64,000 nt of DNA from Burkholderia vietnamiensis LMG 10929 (lineage in GTDB: Bacteria > Pseudomonadota > Gammaproteobacteria > Burkholderiales > Burkholderiaceae). Both the position numbers and the translations under genes were made by a program. Shown here piece by piece: positions 1-9,036 of this stretch (its first letter is position 1; each line of letters starts with the position of its first letter). The stretch lies in assembly GCF_000959445.1 (NCBI RefSeq), contig NZ_CP009630.1:1798001-1862000 (forward strand), read 5' to 3'. A model generated the notes under the pieces. It searched no databases. It had not been told where the DNA came from and saw nothing but the letters and a program-made list of their open reading frames with translations.

Positions 1-111
1 ATGAAGGCCCAGTTGCGGCTGTTCGTCGAGCTCTACGACGACTTCTACACGGCCGTCTGGCACTACTACACATCCGACGCGCCGCTGCTGCGGCGCGCGT
101 CCGACCTGTGA
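1..111 (+). CDS. C-terminal end of an unidentified upstream gene (partial)
   Basis: An open frame runs from the first base to a TGA at 109-111 and encodes 36 residues ending in ...RRASDL. The window opens on an ATG in this frame, but it may be an internal methionine, because the frame is open at the window edge. The stretch is rich in aromatic and acidic residues (ELYDDFYTAVWHYY). The stop lies 10 bp before the next start, so it probably belongs to the same operon as the two haem-oxygenase-fold proteins and the GMC flavoprotein. I do not recognise the family. Confidence 0.5.
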   Translation: MKAQLRLFVELYDDFYTAVWHYYTSDAPLLRRASDL

Positions 112-121
112 GGCAACCACC

Positions 122-1117
122 ATGGACAGCTCGCTCGCAGCTCCCGCGATGCCGAAATTCCGCGGCATCGTGACCTCGCAGCTCACGGATAGCGGCGCCG
201 TGCTGAGCGCCGGCGGCCGGCAATGCGCGTTCCGCTTCGCGCCCGACGAGGCGACCGACGTCGCGCGCCTGATCGGCGATTTGCACGCGGGCGGCATGAC
301 GCCCGAGGAACTGGCCGCGCGCTCGCCCCGCATCGCCGACAAGATCCCGCCGCTGCTCGCCGATTTCAACGTGCTGCGCCTGCTGATCGAATCCGATCCG
401 CGCCGCGCCGCGGTGGCGACCAGCGGCGCGCAGCTCTACCGCGACATCCGCCGCATCGCGGAGCGCACCGCCGCGCGCAGCGCGCGCTCGGCATTCCTGC
501 GCGCGCTGGTCGAACAGCGCGCGACGCGCCGCCAGCTGATCGGCTATGCGCTCGAGTATTACTGGATCGTGCGCGCGGCGCCGGGGCTGATCGGCCCAGC
601 GCTCGGCTGGGCCGCCAGTCCCGCGGAGCGCACGCTGCTGCAGGACTTCCTGAAATCGGAGCTCGGCCACGACCGGTTTCTCGAGGCGTCGCTGAAGGCC
701 GTGGGGCTCGCCGAGGCGCAGATCGAGCAGCACCAGCCGCTGCCCGCGACGTTCTCGCTCGCGGCCGCGCTCGGCGTGCACGCGCGCCAGCATCCGCTGT
801 CGTTCAAGGCGAGCCTGTTTCTGTTCGAGCGCGCGCAGCCTGCATTCATCGACGCGTTCGACGCGCGCTGCGTCGCGCTCGGCATGCCCGAGGCGTTCTA
901 CCGGCCGCTGCGCGCACACGCGGACCTGAACGACACGTACCGGCACGAGGACATCTCGCGGCAGTTGATGGCGCTCGACACCGCGATCGATCCCGAAGCC
1001 TGCACGGTCACGAAACGCAACGTCTCGCTGATGGTCGAGACGCTGGTGCGCCAGGAACACGCCATCCTCGCCTACTACGCCGACGACAGCGCGCCGCTGC
1101 CGCGCATCTTCCACTGA
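122..1117 (+). CDS. Haem-oxygenase-fold (PqqC/TenA/UndA-like) putative diiron redox enzyme
   Basis: A 331-residue protein whose C-terminal two thirds resembles the TenA/THI-4/PqqC superfamily annotated as iron-containing redox enzymes. Candidate metal ligands follow the family's helix pattern: E145 in EYYW, E180 and H183 in ELGHD, and a late cluster H266, D268, H275, D277 in DLNDTYRHED. Family members such as UndA, BesC and SznF use a non-haem diiron centre to activate oxygen on fatty acids, amino acids or hydroxylamines. The first ~100 residues are extra and unassigned. The start is preceded by GAGG. The next gene starts 8 bp after the stop and encodes a second member of the same fold. The substrate cannot be read from sequence. 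Confidence 0.7.
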   Translation: MDSSLAAPAMPKFRGIVTSQLTDSGAVLSAGGRQCAFRFAPDEATDVARLIGDLHAGGMTPEELAARSPRIADKIPPLLADFNVLRLLIESDPRRAAVATSGAQLYRDIRRIAERTAARSARSAFLRALVEQRATRRQLIGYALEYYWIVRAAPGLIGPALGWAASPAERTLLQDFLKSELGHDRFLEASLKAVGLAEAQIEQHQPLPATFSLAAALGVHARQHPLSFKASLFLFERAQPAFIDAFDARCVALGMPEAFYRPLRAHADLNDTYRHEDISRQLMALDTAIDPEACTVTKRNVSLMVETLVRQEHAILAYYADDSAPLPRIFH

Positions 1118-1125
1118 GGGTCGCC

Positions 1126-2613
1126 ATGGAACTCTGGACATTTCAGCGTTATCAGTCGCCGCGCCTCGTCGTCGACGCGATCCACCACGAGCCCGGCTCG
1201 GCGCTCGTCAGCATGCGCGCGGGCGCGCACGAATACCGGCTGGCGTTCGACGCCAGCGACGCAGCGGACCAGATCGCCGCGCAACTCCACAGCCTGACCG
1301 ACACGGCGTCGCCGCTGTGGTGGACGCTGCGCGAAAGCGAACCCGACTCTGGCTGGCACGCGCTCGGCACGTTTCTCGACACGCATTCGCTGATCGGCGA
1401 GGCCGACGACACGGCCGCCGATGCGCTTGCCGCGCAGGCCGCGCGGATCGACTCGTGCATCGCGCAGACGGTCGCGGCCAGCCTCGCCACGCTCGGCGCG
1501 GCGCGGCGCGACGCGGTCGCGCGCGATGCCGCGACGCTCCGGCTGCACCTCGATCGACCCGCCTCCGCGCGCACGCTGTTCGACGCGGACGACGATCCGT
1601 TCGACGCGCAGGTCGAACCCAACTTCCATCTCGCGCTGCTGCGCATCGAGTTCGAATACTTCCGCCGCGCCGCGCCGCTCACGCTGGCAGCCGTCGCGCT
1701 GATGCTCGATGCGTTCTCCGGCGCGCCGCGCGCCAGCGCCGCGGACGACGCGCGGTTCGACACGGCCGGGCTGTACGACGAGCACGACCTGATGTCGCAT
1801 CTATGGCTGGTCGCGTCGAGCCTCGTCGCCGCGAGCGGTGAAGACGCGCAGCGGCTGCCGTGCGCGGACGTGCCGGCCGTGTCGCTGTCGAACGGGCTCG
1901 AGTTCATGCGACAGACCGAGCTGATCACGCGCGAAACGCTGAACCTCTGGGGCGAGAATCCGTACGTGAGCGCGGTGGACGCGCTGAACGGCGGCTATTC
2001 GCCGCTCGTCGCCGGCCCGTTCATCGAGCAGTACCACGTGACGCGGCGCTTCGTGGAAATCATCGCGCCGCTGCTGAGCATGCGGCTCAGCATCCCGCTG
2101 CGCACGATGATGTTCCGCTACTACGGCGAGGAATACGGCCACGAGGCGCTCGAAAGCACGACCTGCGAGGCGCTCGGGGTCGCACCGCGCATGCTCGCGC
2201 AGATCGTGCCGCTGCCGCTGCACTTCGCGTTCGTCGACGCGCTCACGCTCCTCGCCGATGTCGACCCGGTGTCGTCGTTCGCCGCGATCATGGTCGTCGA
2301 GGGCATCTTCGGCGAGCCGCCGAAGATGTCGCTGCGCCTGATGGCGGCGGTCAAGGACAACGACGCGTTCCACAGCGTGTCCGGCGACCACGAGGAACTG
2401 AACGAATCGCTGAACCACAACAGCATCTCGCGCGACACGTTCGAGCAGATCGCCGCGATCGATCCCGTGCGCCAGACGATCGCGATGCGCCGCATCCTGT
2501 TCCTGCTCGAACTGAACCACCGCGCGTGGAGCGGCATCGCCGGCTTTTACGGCGCGCAGCCGACGCTCGCGCTGCACGGCCCGTACGGCCGGCTGCTCGA
2601 CCCGCGCGGCTGA
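1126..2613 (+). CDS. Second haem-oxygenase-fold putative diiron redox enzyme
   Basis: A 495-residue protein starting at the ATG 8 bp after the previous stop; the frame is open far upstream, but that part overlaps the preceding gene and lacks protein-like composition. The C-terminal half carries a textbook ligand pattern: E301 and H304 (IEQYH), E335/E336 and H339 (GEEYGHE), then D421, H422, E423 and H431 (DHEELNESLNH). The N-terminal ~200 residues are weakly conserved in character and may be a degenerate copy of the fold or a binding domain. The ligand set is more complete than in the upstream paralogue, so this is the better candidate for the active subunit, with the neighbour as partner or second-step enzyme. 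This division of labour is inference. Confidence 0.7.
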   Translation: MELWTFQRYQSPRLVVDAIHHEPGSALVSMRAGAHEYRLAFDASDAADQIAAQLHSLTDTASPLWWTLRESEPDSGWHALGTFLDTHSLIGEADDTAADALAAQAARIDSCIAQTVAASLATLGAARRDAVARDAATLRLHLDRPASARTLFDADDDPFDAQVEPNFHLALLRIEFEYFRRAAPLTLAAVALMLDAFSGAPRASAADDARFDTAGLYDEHDLMSHLWLVASSLVAASGEDAQRLPCADVPAVSLSNGLEFMRQTELITRETLNLWGENPYVSAVDALNGGYSPLVAGPFIEQYHVTRRFVEIIAPLLSMRLSIPLRTMMFRYYGEEYGHEALESTTCEALGVAPRMLAQIVPLPLHFAFVDALTLLADVDPVSSFAAIMVVEGIFGEPPKMSLRLMAAVKDNDAFHSVSGDHEELNESLNHNSISRDTFEQIAAIDPVRQTIAMRRILFLLELNHRAWSGIAGFYGAQPTLALHGPYGRLLDPRG

Positions 2614-2650
2614 CGGCGCCGCGCCAGCTCACACGCACGAGGAGAAGCCC

Positions 2651-4147
2651 GTGGACGAACGCTACGACTACATCGTCATCGGTTCCGGCTCGGCGGGCAG
2701 CATCGTCGCCGGGCGGCTCGCCGACAACCCGTCGATCAAGGTGCTCCTGCTCGAGGCCGGGCCGCTCGCGTCGCATTTCCCGCCGATCCGCGACCCGAAC
2801 CAGATCAACTGCCTGTACCGCATCGGCGCGATTCACTGGGGTTACAAAAGCGTGCCGCAGACGCGCATGAACGATCGCGTGATGGACGTCTGGCGGGCGA
2901 AGGTGACGGGCGGCTGCACCGCGCACAACGACATGGTCTACGTGCGCGGCGCGCCTGCCGACTTCGATCAGTGGGCGAGCCGGTACGGCTGCGACGGCTG
3001 GCGCTACCAGGACGTCGCGCCGCACTTCGAGCAGGTCGAACGCATGCTGCAACCGACCACCACGACGCGCAACGCGTTCGGCGAGGCGTTCGTGAGCGCG
3101 AGCGAGCAGCTCGGCCACCGCTACAACCCGAACTACAACGACGGGCGGCCGATGGCCGGCGTGTCGCCGCTACGCTCGACCATCGACACGCGCTTCCAGC
3201 GCGTGACGAGCTACCAGCGCTACGTCGAGCCGCTGCTCGCGCGGCAGTCGAATCTGACGCTCGCCGCCGAATCGCTCGTCGAACGGATCGAGTTCAACGG
3301 CACGCGGCGCGCGGCCGCGGTGCACTACGTCCGCGGCGGCGCGCGCGTACGTGCGATCGCCGACCGGGAAATCCTGCTGTGCGCGGGCGCGATCAACTCG
3401 CCGCAGATCCTGATGCGCTCGGGCGTCGGCGACGCCGCGCAATTGCGGCAACTCGGCATCCCCGTGCAGATGGACCTGCCGGGCGTGGGCGCCAACCTGA
3501 TGGACGCGTTGATCTTCCAGGGCATCTGGACGTCGCGGCAGCCGATCCTCGACCAGCCCGTCAACGAGGGCTACGCGATCGTCTGGGCGAACGCGAATGC
3601 CGACGGCCAGCCGGCCAATGCAGCCGAGATGATGCGCGGACGCTATACGTGCGGCCAGTCCGAGGAGGAACTGCGCAGTTTCTATTCGGTGACGGGCGAC
3701 ATGATGCGGCTACAAAGCCGGGGCCGCGTCGCGCTGCGCTCGGCCGATCCGACCGCCGCGCCGCTGATCGACATGAACTTCCTGTCGGCGCCGGGCGACT
3801 TCGAGCAATGCGTGCAGGGCTTCGAGCTGATGCGCTCGCTCGGCAACGCGCCCGGGCTGTCGGCCTGGCGCGGCGAGGAGCAGACGCCCGGCCCGTCGGT
3901 GCGCACGCCCGCCGAGATCCGCAACTGGATCCTGAGCAATGCGGGCTCGCTCAGCCATCCGGTCGGCACGTGCAGGATGGGCACCGGCAACGATGCTGTG
4001 GTCGATCCGCAGTTGCGCGTTCACGGGGTCGAGGCGCTGCGGGTCATCGACGTGTCGATCATGCCGCGCATCACGTCGGGGCATACGCAGGGGCCGGCGT
4101 TGATGATCGGGGAGAAAGGGGCTGCGTTGGTGTTGGGGGGTGGGTGA
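2651..4147 (+). CDS. GMC-family FAD-dependent oxidoreductase
   Basis: A 498-residue glucose-methanol-choline oxidoreductase. It begins with GTG at 2651, preceded by GAGGAG, and opens with the FAD dinucleotide motif GSGSAG at residues 11-16. The second GMC signature is visible as CAGAINSPQIL, and the C-terminal signature HPVGTCRMG places the active-site histidine at 436, with the usual second histidine 42 residues later at 478 (SGHTQGPA). Such enzymes oxidise primary or secondary alcohols with FAD. It follows the two diiron-type proteins by 37 bp and probably oxidises an alcohol in the same pathway. Length is normal and no residue is obviously missing. The last codons are unusually G-rich. Confidence 0.88.
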   Translation: MDERYDYIVIGSGSAGSIVAGRLADNPSIKVLLLEAGPLASHFPPIRDPNQINCLYRIGAIHWGYKSVPQTRMNDRVMDVWRAKVTGGCTAHNDMVYVRGAPADFDQWASRYGCDGWRYQDVAPHFEQVERMLQPTTTTRNAFGEAFVSASEQLGHRYNPNYNDGRPMAGVSPLRSTIDTRFQRVTSYQRYVEPLLARQSNLTLAAESLVERIEFNGTRRAAAVHYVRGGARVRAIADREILLCAGAINSPQILMRSGVGDAAQLRQLGIPVQMDLPGVGANLMDALIFQGIWTSRQPILDQPVNEGYAIVWANANADGQPANAAEMMRGRYTCGQSEEELRSFYSVTGDMMRLQSRGRVALRSADPTAAPLIDMNFLSAPGDFEQCVQGFELMRSLGNAPGLSAWRGEEQTPGPSVRTPAEIRNWILSNAGSLSHPVGTCRMGTGNDAVVDPQLRVHGVEALRVIDVSIMPRITSGHTQGPALMIGEKGAALVLGGG

Positions 4148-4350
4148 TGGCGTGCGTGGATCGATACGCATGCGTTTGCGCGGGTTATGGTTCTTGGAAT
4201 GTGCCGCGTCAAGAAAATATCCGCTTAGCTTGTTTTCGAGGCTGGACGTATCGAAGCCAACGCTGTTTGTGGCAACGACCGGAGCGCGTCAAGTGCGTCA
4301 ACGAAGTCTGATCATCCTTGGTAATCCTCAAACTCCCACGCGGAAATGGA

Positions 4351-4827
4351 TCATTCACGTATCGGCTTTAGCCACAGCCCTGTGAGTTGTTCATTTGTCA
4401 GTGACGCACCTGCGTTGGCTGCGAATTCCACGATGACATCTGCCGTATCACCGACGCCGGTATATAACCACCCAGACTCGCGGCGGAAATGTGTCTGCCA
4501 TTCCGTGCCTCCAGGTAAGTCGACCGCAGCTCCGGGCACGAGAACGGAAATATCCGCGAGGAACAATCGGCCTGGACAAGTATTTGGAGGGACCATAACT
4601 CGATCTGTCCATCGCGTGTGTGGAAACAAGCCCCACGGAAATAGTATTTCGCCGGTTTCTACGGATACCTCCAATTGAAGCGTACCAATCGAAATAGATC
4701 CAGTTCGGGAGCCCCGAACTCGGCTGTTTAATTCATTTTCCCTCGGAACGAAGTCGAACGAGTACTCAGCTTGGCAGTACACCAGCTGCCCGGCGAGTAC
4801 GGGGCCAGATTTCCATGTAAATCTCAT
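4351..4827 (-). CDS. Hypothetical protein, candidate immunity protein
   Basis: A 158-residue acidic, aromatic-rich protein I cannot assign to a named family. It sits in a stretch visibly richer in A+T than its surroundings, with codon choices (AAA, ATA, TTA) rare in the neighbours, which suggests recent acquisition. Its ATG overlaps the TGA of the upstream 103-residue ORF by four bases (ATGA, 4824-4827), the usual arrangement of a toxin tail followed by its immunity gene. There is no signal peptide or membrane segment, so a cytoplasmic protein is expected. The immunity role rests only on layout, composition and size. Confidence 0.5.
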   Translation of the reverse strand: MRFTWKSGPVLAGQLVYCQAEYSFDFVPRENELNSRVRGSRTGSISIGTLQLEVSVETGEILFPWGLFPHTRWTDRVMVPPNTCPGRLFLADISVLVPGAAVDLPGGTEWQTHFRRESGWLYTGVGDTADVIVEFAANAGASLTNEQLTGLWLKPIRE

Positions 4828-5135
4828 TTCGGGCCGCTTTTAAAAAGGAAATGGATAACCGTCTTGGCACTTGGATTCACAACCAATTCATATGTGCCGG
4901 TCCTACCATTCATAGTTCCTGGTGAATCCCAGCGAAGTGCCCCCGGCACTCCGCCTGGGTCAGGGACTGGCGTAGTCGAGTCCATAATGCTCTGCATCAG
5001 AAGCCGCGCATCCCCGTAGAGACGAACCGATGTCCCGCCGCCGCTCACCTCACCAACGCGATTCTGCACCGTTTTCGACCACCGCAATCTGTTGGAGGGC
5101 AAGGTCCGAATAACTTGAGATCGACGTCGGCGCAA
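4824..5135 (-). CDS. Orphan polymorphic-toxin-tail-like ORF
   Basis: A 103-residue frame starting at an ATG at 5135. The N-terminus is arginine-rich; the C-terminal half (residues ~35-103) looks like a compact basic domain ending in ELVVNPSAKTVIHFLFKSG, the style of small C-terminal domains of Rhs or CdiA polymorphic toxins. No delivery domain (Rhs repeats, filamentous haemagglutinin, PAAR, pre-toxin motif) is joined to it; upstream lies the promoter region of a chromosomal lysE-like gene. It may be a displaced toxin tail or a truncated gene. The stop overlaps the start of the next gene. Annotation as toxin is inference; the true start is uncertain. Confidence 0.4.
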   Translation of the reverse strand: MRRRRSQVIRTLPSNRLRWSKTVQNRVGEVSGGGTSVRLYGDARLLMQSIMDSTTPVPDPGGVPGALRWDSPGTMNGRTGTYELVVNPSAKTVIHFLFKSGPK

Positions 5136-5201
5136 GCGAGCCGAACAAACCGACTACAATCCCCCCATCCCCGCCGCTGCGCCAACCCTGCCGGAGCCGC
5201 C

Positions 5202-5828
5202 ATGTTCGACCTGACCACGCTGACCACCTTCACCGCCGTCGTCCTGGGTCTGTTCCTGATCCCCGGCCCCGCCGTGCTGCTCGTCCTCAGCCGCACCGTA
5301 CAGGGCGGCCGCAAGACCGGCATCCTGACCGGCCTCGGCGTCGCCAGCGGCGACTTCGTGCATACGCTGTTCGCGGCCGTCGGTTTGTCGGCGCTGCTGA
5401 TGACGTCCGCGCTCGCGTTCAACGTCGTGAAGTGGGTCGGCGCCGCCTACCTGATCTACCTCGGCGTGCGTGCGCTGATCGAGAAGCCGTCCGACCCGTC
5501 GCTGCCGAAGCTGTCGCCCGTCACGCCGCTGAAGGCGTATCTGCAGGCCATCCCCGCCGAAGTGCTGAACCCGAAAACCGCACTGTTCTTCCTCGCGTTC
5601 ATGCCGCAGTTCGTGCATCCGGAACGCGGCTCGACGTTCGTGCAATTCGCCGTGCTCGGCCTGATCTTCGTCGCGCTCAGTTCGCTGTACACGACGCTGA
5701 TCGCCTGCTCGGTCCGTCCGCTCGGCCGGCTCGTGAGGCGGCTCGCGTGGCTGACGCGTTGGCAAGGCAAGATCATCGGCTCGATCTTCATCGCGCTCGG
5801 CCTGCGCGTCGCGGCTCAGCAGCGTTGA
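5202..5828 (+). CDS. LysE/RhtB-family amino-acid exporter
   Basis: A 208-residue membrane protein with the LysE/RhtB signature in its first helix (FLIPGPAVLLVLSRT) and about six hydrophobic segments. Family members export amino acids or their derivatives using the proton gradient. I chose the ATG at 5202 because the protein then begins directly with the first transmembrane segment (FDLTTLTTFTAVVLGLF), as in relatives; the frame upstream is open but is not family-like. The conserved central NPKTALFFLAFMPQF motif is intact. The gene is followed 14 bp later by a methyltransferase gene and may share its transcript. The substrate is not predictable. Confidence 0.85.
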   Translation: MFDLTTLTTFTAVVLGLFLIPGPAVLLVLSRTVQGGRKTGILTGLGVASGDFVHTLFAAVGLSALLMTSALAFNVVKWVGAAYLIYLGVRALIEKPSDPSLPKLSPVTPLKAYLQAIPAEVLNPKTALFFLAFMPQFVHPERGSTFVQFAVLGLIFVALSSLYTTLIACSVRPLGRLVRRLAWLTRWQGKIIGSIFIALGLRVAAQQR

Positions 5829-5842
5829 CGCATGCGCTCCGC

Positions 5843-6604
5843 ATGATGTCCGACACGGCACCCGCCCGCGAAATCCTCTACACCGACCCGCGCCTCGTCG
5901 CGGTCTACGACCTGTTCAACGCGGGCGATCACGACTTCGCGTTCTACGCATCGCGCATCGGCACCGTTCAGCAGCGCATCCTCGATCTCGGCTGCGGCAC
6001 CGGCCGGTTCGCGCGTCAGCTCGCTGCGGCCGGGCACGACGTCGTCGCGATCGATCCGGCCGCCGCGATGATCGAGCATGCACGGCAGCAACCCGGTGCA
6101 TCCGCGGTGCGCTGGGCCGTCAGCGATCTCGCCGGCCTGTCGCCCGACGCGCGCTTCGATACGGTCGTGATGACCGGCCACGCATTCCAGTGCCTGCTGA
6201 CCGACGCCGCGATCGACGCCACGCTGCACGGCGTGCGGCGTCTGCTGAACGAGGGCGGACGCTTCATGTTCGAGACACGCAATCCACGTGTCGAACCGTG
6301 GCGCAGATGGGTACCGTCCGCGCCCGCATCGCACGTCGAATCGCCCGATTTCGGCCGCGTCGAACTGCATCGCGCGGTCACCGCAATCGACGGCCCGGTC
6401 GTGTCGTTCGACACGTACTACCGTTTCTGCCGCGACGATATACGGCTGCAAAATACGAGCCGATTGCGCTTCATCGCCCAACCCGATCTGCAAGCACGCG
6501 TGACGGCAGCCGGCTTCTCGGCGACGCAATGGTGCGGCGACTGGCAAGGCGCGCCATTCGACGACGCGACGAGCGCCGAGATCATCGCGATCTGCCGCGC
6601 GTGA
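5843..6604 (+). CDS. Class I SAM-dependent methyltransferase
   Basis: A 253-residue soluble methyltransferase. Motif I is clear (ILDLGCGTGRFARQL, about residues 49-63), followed by the acidic end of strand 2 (VVAIDPA) and the motif IV/post-II region (FDTVVMTGHAFQCL, LNEGGRFMFETRN). The all-beta insert near the C-terminus is typical of the small-molecule methyltransferase family that includes CmoA/UbiG-like enzymes. Two adjacent methionines (5843 and 5846) could start translation. The gene follows the LysE-like exporter by 14 bp. The methyl acceptor is unknown. Confidence 0.82.
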   Translation: MMSDTAPAREILYTDPRLVAVYDLFNAGDHDFAFYASRIGTVQQRILDLGCGTGRFARQLAAAGHDVVAIDPAAAMIEHARQQPGASAVRWAVSDLAGLSPDARFDTVVMTGHAFQCLLTDAAIDATLHGVRRLLNEGGRFMFETRNPRVEPWRRWVPSAPASHVESPDFGRVELHRAVTAIDGPVVSFDTYYRFCRDDIRLQNTSRLRFIAQPDLQARVTAAGFSATQWCGDWQGAPFDDATSAEIIAICRA

Positions 6605-6729
6605 GCGCACGGATTCGCACCGCCCGCCACGACATCCCGCTGCGCAGCATTCGCTGAAAACGCACGCGATGCGCCGGCGCACCATAAGCAACAAACGATT
6701 CGTTCTAAAGCCCGCAGCGCCCGTGCTCC

Positions 6730-6735
6730 TATAAT
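6730..6735 (+). promoter_or_regulatory. Candidate -10 element of the metY promoter
   Basis: A perfect TATAAT lies 34 bp before the metY start codon in an otherwise GC-rich spacer. No good -35 match sits at the usual distance (about 6706-6711), so an activator may be needed. There is no room for a SAM riboswitch between this box and the gene. Confidence 0.45.
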
Positions 6736-6768
6736 CGGCCGACCATCACAACAACGTACGGAGCACCC

Positions 6769-8064
6769 ATGACCGATCAGGCCTCTTCGAACTGGCGCCT
6801 TGAAACCATCGCCGTGCACGGCGGCTATCGCCCCGACCCGACCACGCGCGCCGTGGCCGTGCCGATCTATCAGACGGTCGCGTACGCATTCGACGACACG
6901 CAGCACGGCGCCGACCTGTTCGACCTGAAGGTCCAGCGCAACATCTACACGCGCATCATGAATCCGACGACGGACGTGCTCGAGCAGCGCATCGCAGCAC
7001 TCGAGGGCGGCGTCGGCGCGCTCGCGCTCGCGTCGGGCCAGGCGGCCGTCACCTATTCGATCCAGACGATCGCGGAAGCCGGCGACAACATCGTGTCCGC
7101 GAGTTCGCTGTACGGCGGCACCTACAACCTGTTCGCGCACACGCTGCCGCAATACGGGATCACGACGCGCTTCGCCGACCCGCGCGATCCGGCGTCGTTC
7201 GACGCGCTGATCGACGCGCGCACGAAGGCGATCTTCGCGGAATCGGTGGGCAATCCGCTCGGCAACGTGACCGACATCGCCGCGCTCGCCGACATCGCCC
7301 ATCGCCACGGCATTCCGCTGATCGTCGACAACACGGTGCCGTCGCCGTACCTGCTGCGTCCGTTCGAGCACGGCGCGGACATCGTCGTGCACTCGCTGAC
7401 GAAGTATCTCGGCGGCCACGGCACGAGCCTCGGCGGCGCGATCGTCGACTCCGGCAAGTTCCCGTGGGCGCAACATGCAGACCGCTTCAAGCGGCTCAAC
7501 GAACCCGACGTCAGCTATCACGGCGTCGTGTACACGGAAGCGTTCGGCGCGGCCGCGTATATCGGCCGCGCGCGCGTCGTGCCGCTGCGCAACATGGGCG
7601 CGGCGATCTCGCCGTTCAACGCGTTCCAGATCCTGCAGGGCATCGAGACGCTCGCGCTGCGCATCGAGCGGATCAGCGACAACGCGCTGAAGGTCGCCCA
7701 GCATCTCGCGCGCCACGAAAACGTCGAATGGGTGAACTACGCGGGGCTGCCCGATCACCCCGATCATCCGCTCGTCGCGCGCTATCTGTCCGGCCGCGCG
7801 CCCGGCATCCTGACGTTCGGCGTCAAGGGCGGCCGCGACGGCGGCGCGAAATTCCAGGACGCGCTCAAGCTGTTCACGCGGCTCGTCAACATCGGCGACA
7901 CGAAGTCGCTCGCGACGCATCCGGCATCGACGACGCACCGCCAGTTGTCGCCGGCCGAGCTCGCGAAGGCAGGCGTGAAGGAAGAAACGGTGCGGCTGTC
8001 GATCGGCATCGAGCATATCGACGACCTGCTCGCCGACCTCGATCAGGCGCTCGCGCAGCTGTGA
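6769..8064 (+). CDS. metY: O-acetylhomoserine aminocarboxypropyltransferase (sulfhydrylase)
   Basis: A 431-residue PLP enzyme of the Cys/Met metabolism family, the length expected for MetY (shorter MetB/MetC/MetZ relatives are ~390). The protein opens with the family's WRLETIAVHGGYRPDPTTRA. The PLP lysine is K212 in VHSLTKYLGGHG, and the phosphate-binding ASGQAAVTY region and the C-terminal ATHPASTTH motif are intact. It makes homocysteine from O-acetylhomoserine and sulfide. The start has GGAG seven bases upstream. The gene is single, with its own promoter and a strong hairpin after the stop. Confidence 0.9.
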   Translation: MTDQASSNWRLETIAVHGGYRPDPTTRAVAVPIYQTVAYAFDDTQHGADLFDLKVQRNIYTRIMNPTTDVLEQRIAALEGGVGALALASGQAAVTYSIQTIAEAGDNIVSASSLYGGTYNLFAHTLPQYGITTRFADPRDPASFDALIDARTKAIFAESVGNPLGNVTDIAALADIAHRHGIPLIVDNTVPSPYLLRPFEHGADIVVHSLTKYLGGHGTSLGGAIVDSGKFPWAQHADRFKRLNEPDVSYHGVVYTEAFGAAAYIGRARVVPLRNMGAAISPFNAFQILQGIETLALRIERISDNALKVAQHLARHENVEWVNYAGLPDHPDHPLVARYLSGRAPGILTFGVKGGRDGGAKFQDALKLFTRLVNIGDTKSLATHPASTTHRQLSPAELAKAGVKEETVRLSIGIEHIDDLLADLDQALAQL

Positions 8065-8066
8065 CG

Positions 8067-8096
8067 CGAAGCGGGCGTGCCGACACGCCCGCTTCG
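8067..8096 (+). terminator. Hairpin terminator after metY
   Basis: A perfect 13-bp inverted repeat (CGAAGCGGGCGTG and its complement) with a 4-base CCGA loop starts 3 bp after the metY stop. It is not followed by a T-run, so it may act as a 3'-end stabiliser or a weak terminator. Confidence 0.65.
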
Positions 8097-9036
8097 AAAG
8101 TCTGCCCTCGAGGCGGCTTCGCCGTGTTCAATCCCCGGCCGATGTCGGGGCGACGCCCGGCACGAAACCGTCGTACGCCGCAGCGCCTGCTGCGACGTCG
8201 CGGCCGTCGGATATGTGTCCACAATGTGCGTGGCGTTGACTGGGGCCGCGCCCTGGTTGCGCAATGCACGCCGCCAGTTCGATCGCATCTTCGCGCGACT
8301 GGCGGTTGCCGTGGTCGGCCAGCACGTTCAGCGCGCTCACTTCGTCGCACGGAGTCAGTCGTAGTTGCTCGTTCAATTTGCGCGATTGATGCGATGCGGT
8401 ACCGACCTCGCCGCTCTCCGACGAGCTCACCTCCCGCCCTGCGCCTGGTATCGGCATGGCGGCGTTTCGCATCGCGCAGAAGCGCATCGCCGCGCATTCT
8501 CCGGCACGCGCCCGGCTTGCTCATCATCAACATTTCGTTGCTCGTCGCAAACGGCACATGGGGCAATCACCGCAACCGAACAAACAAGCTCCAGTTGCCG
8601 CTGATCAGACAATTAGTCTGACGCCTTGACAGCCGATTTTCTTATCGACCCATTCAACTTTTTCCAGTCCGATGAAATTGTTGCCGCGCCTGTTTCGATC
8701 GGCAATTTAGGGCTCGCAAACATTTGCGCCGACGCAGAATCGACATTCCACGCCGCGTCCCATGACGGCGACGCGTTGTTCATCGAAGTGTTCGTCAGCA
8801 CGCGCCACGAGCGGCGGCCGAAGACCTGCCTAACAGCCTGAACGTGGAAGCCGATAATCCGGCGCAAACGTTTTTACCAACGAATCTGTTTCATGAAAAT
8901 CGGCACCAGCGGTATATAACCCCATGTGCCGCACGGCCGCGCCATTCGATTTTCCTGCCATCCGCTAGAGCAGTTACGTCGCGAGCCGGCGGCCCTGCCG
9001 GAACCTTGAAAACACGCCGTTTGAATCAGGGGATAA
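8097..9036. other. Gene-poor spacer with no convincing coding sequence
   Basis: About 940 bp between metY and a collar-protein remnant. Short open frames exist on both strands. A 119-residue minus frame (8128-8487) and overlapping frames around 8613-8867 do not resemble known proteins. The stretch near 8600-8870 is more AT-rich than the flanks. It contains a small inverted repeat at 8605-8621. The region reads as eroded or transferred DNA rather than as a gene. Confidence 0.5.
8605..8621. repeat. Short inverted repeat TCAGAC-N5-GTCTGA
   Basis: Perfect 6-bp arms with a 5-base AATTA centre, preceded by a CTGATCAG palindrome. It could be a regulator site or part of a decayed element; no gene start is close enough to decide. 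Confidence 0.3.

Noticed and set aside
8128..8867. Small hypothetical genes in the metY-adhesin spacer
   Set aside because: Several short frames overlap on both strands with no family resemblance, no good ribosome-binding site and no consistent composition.
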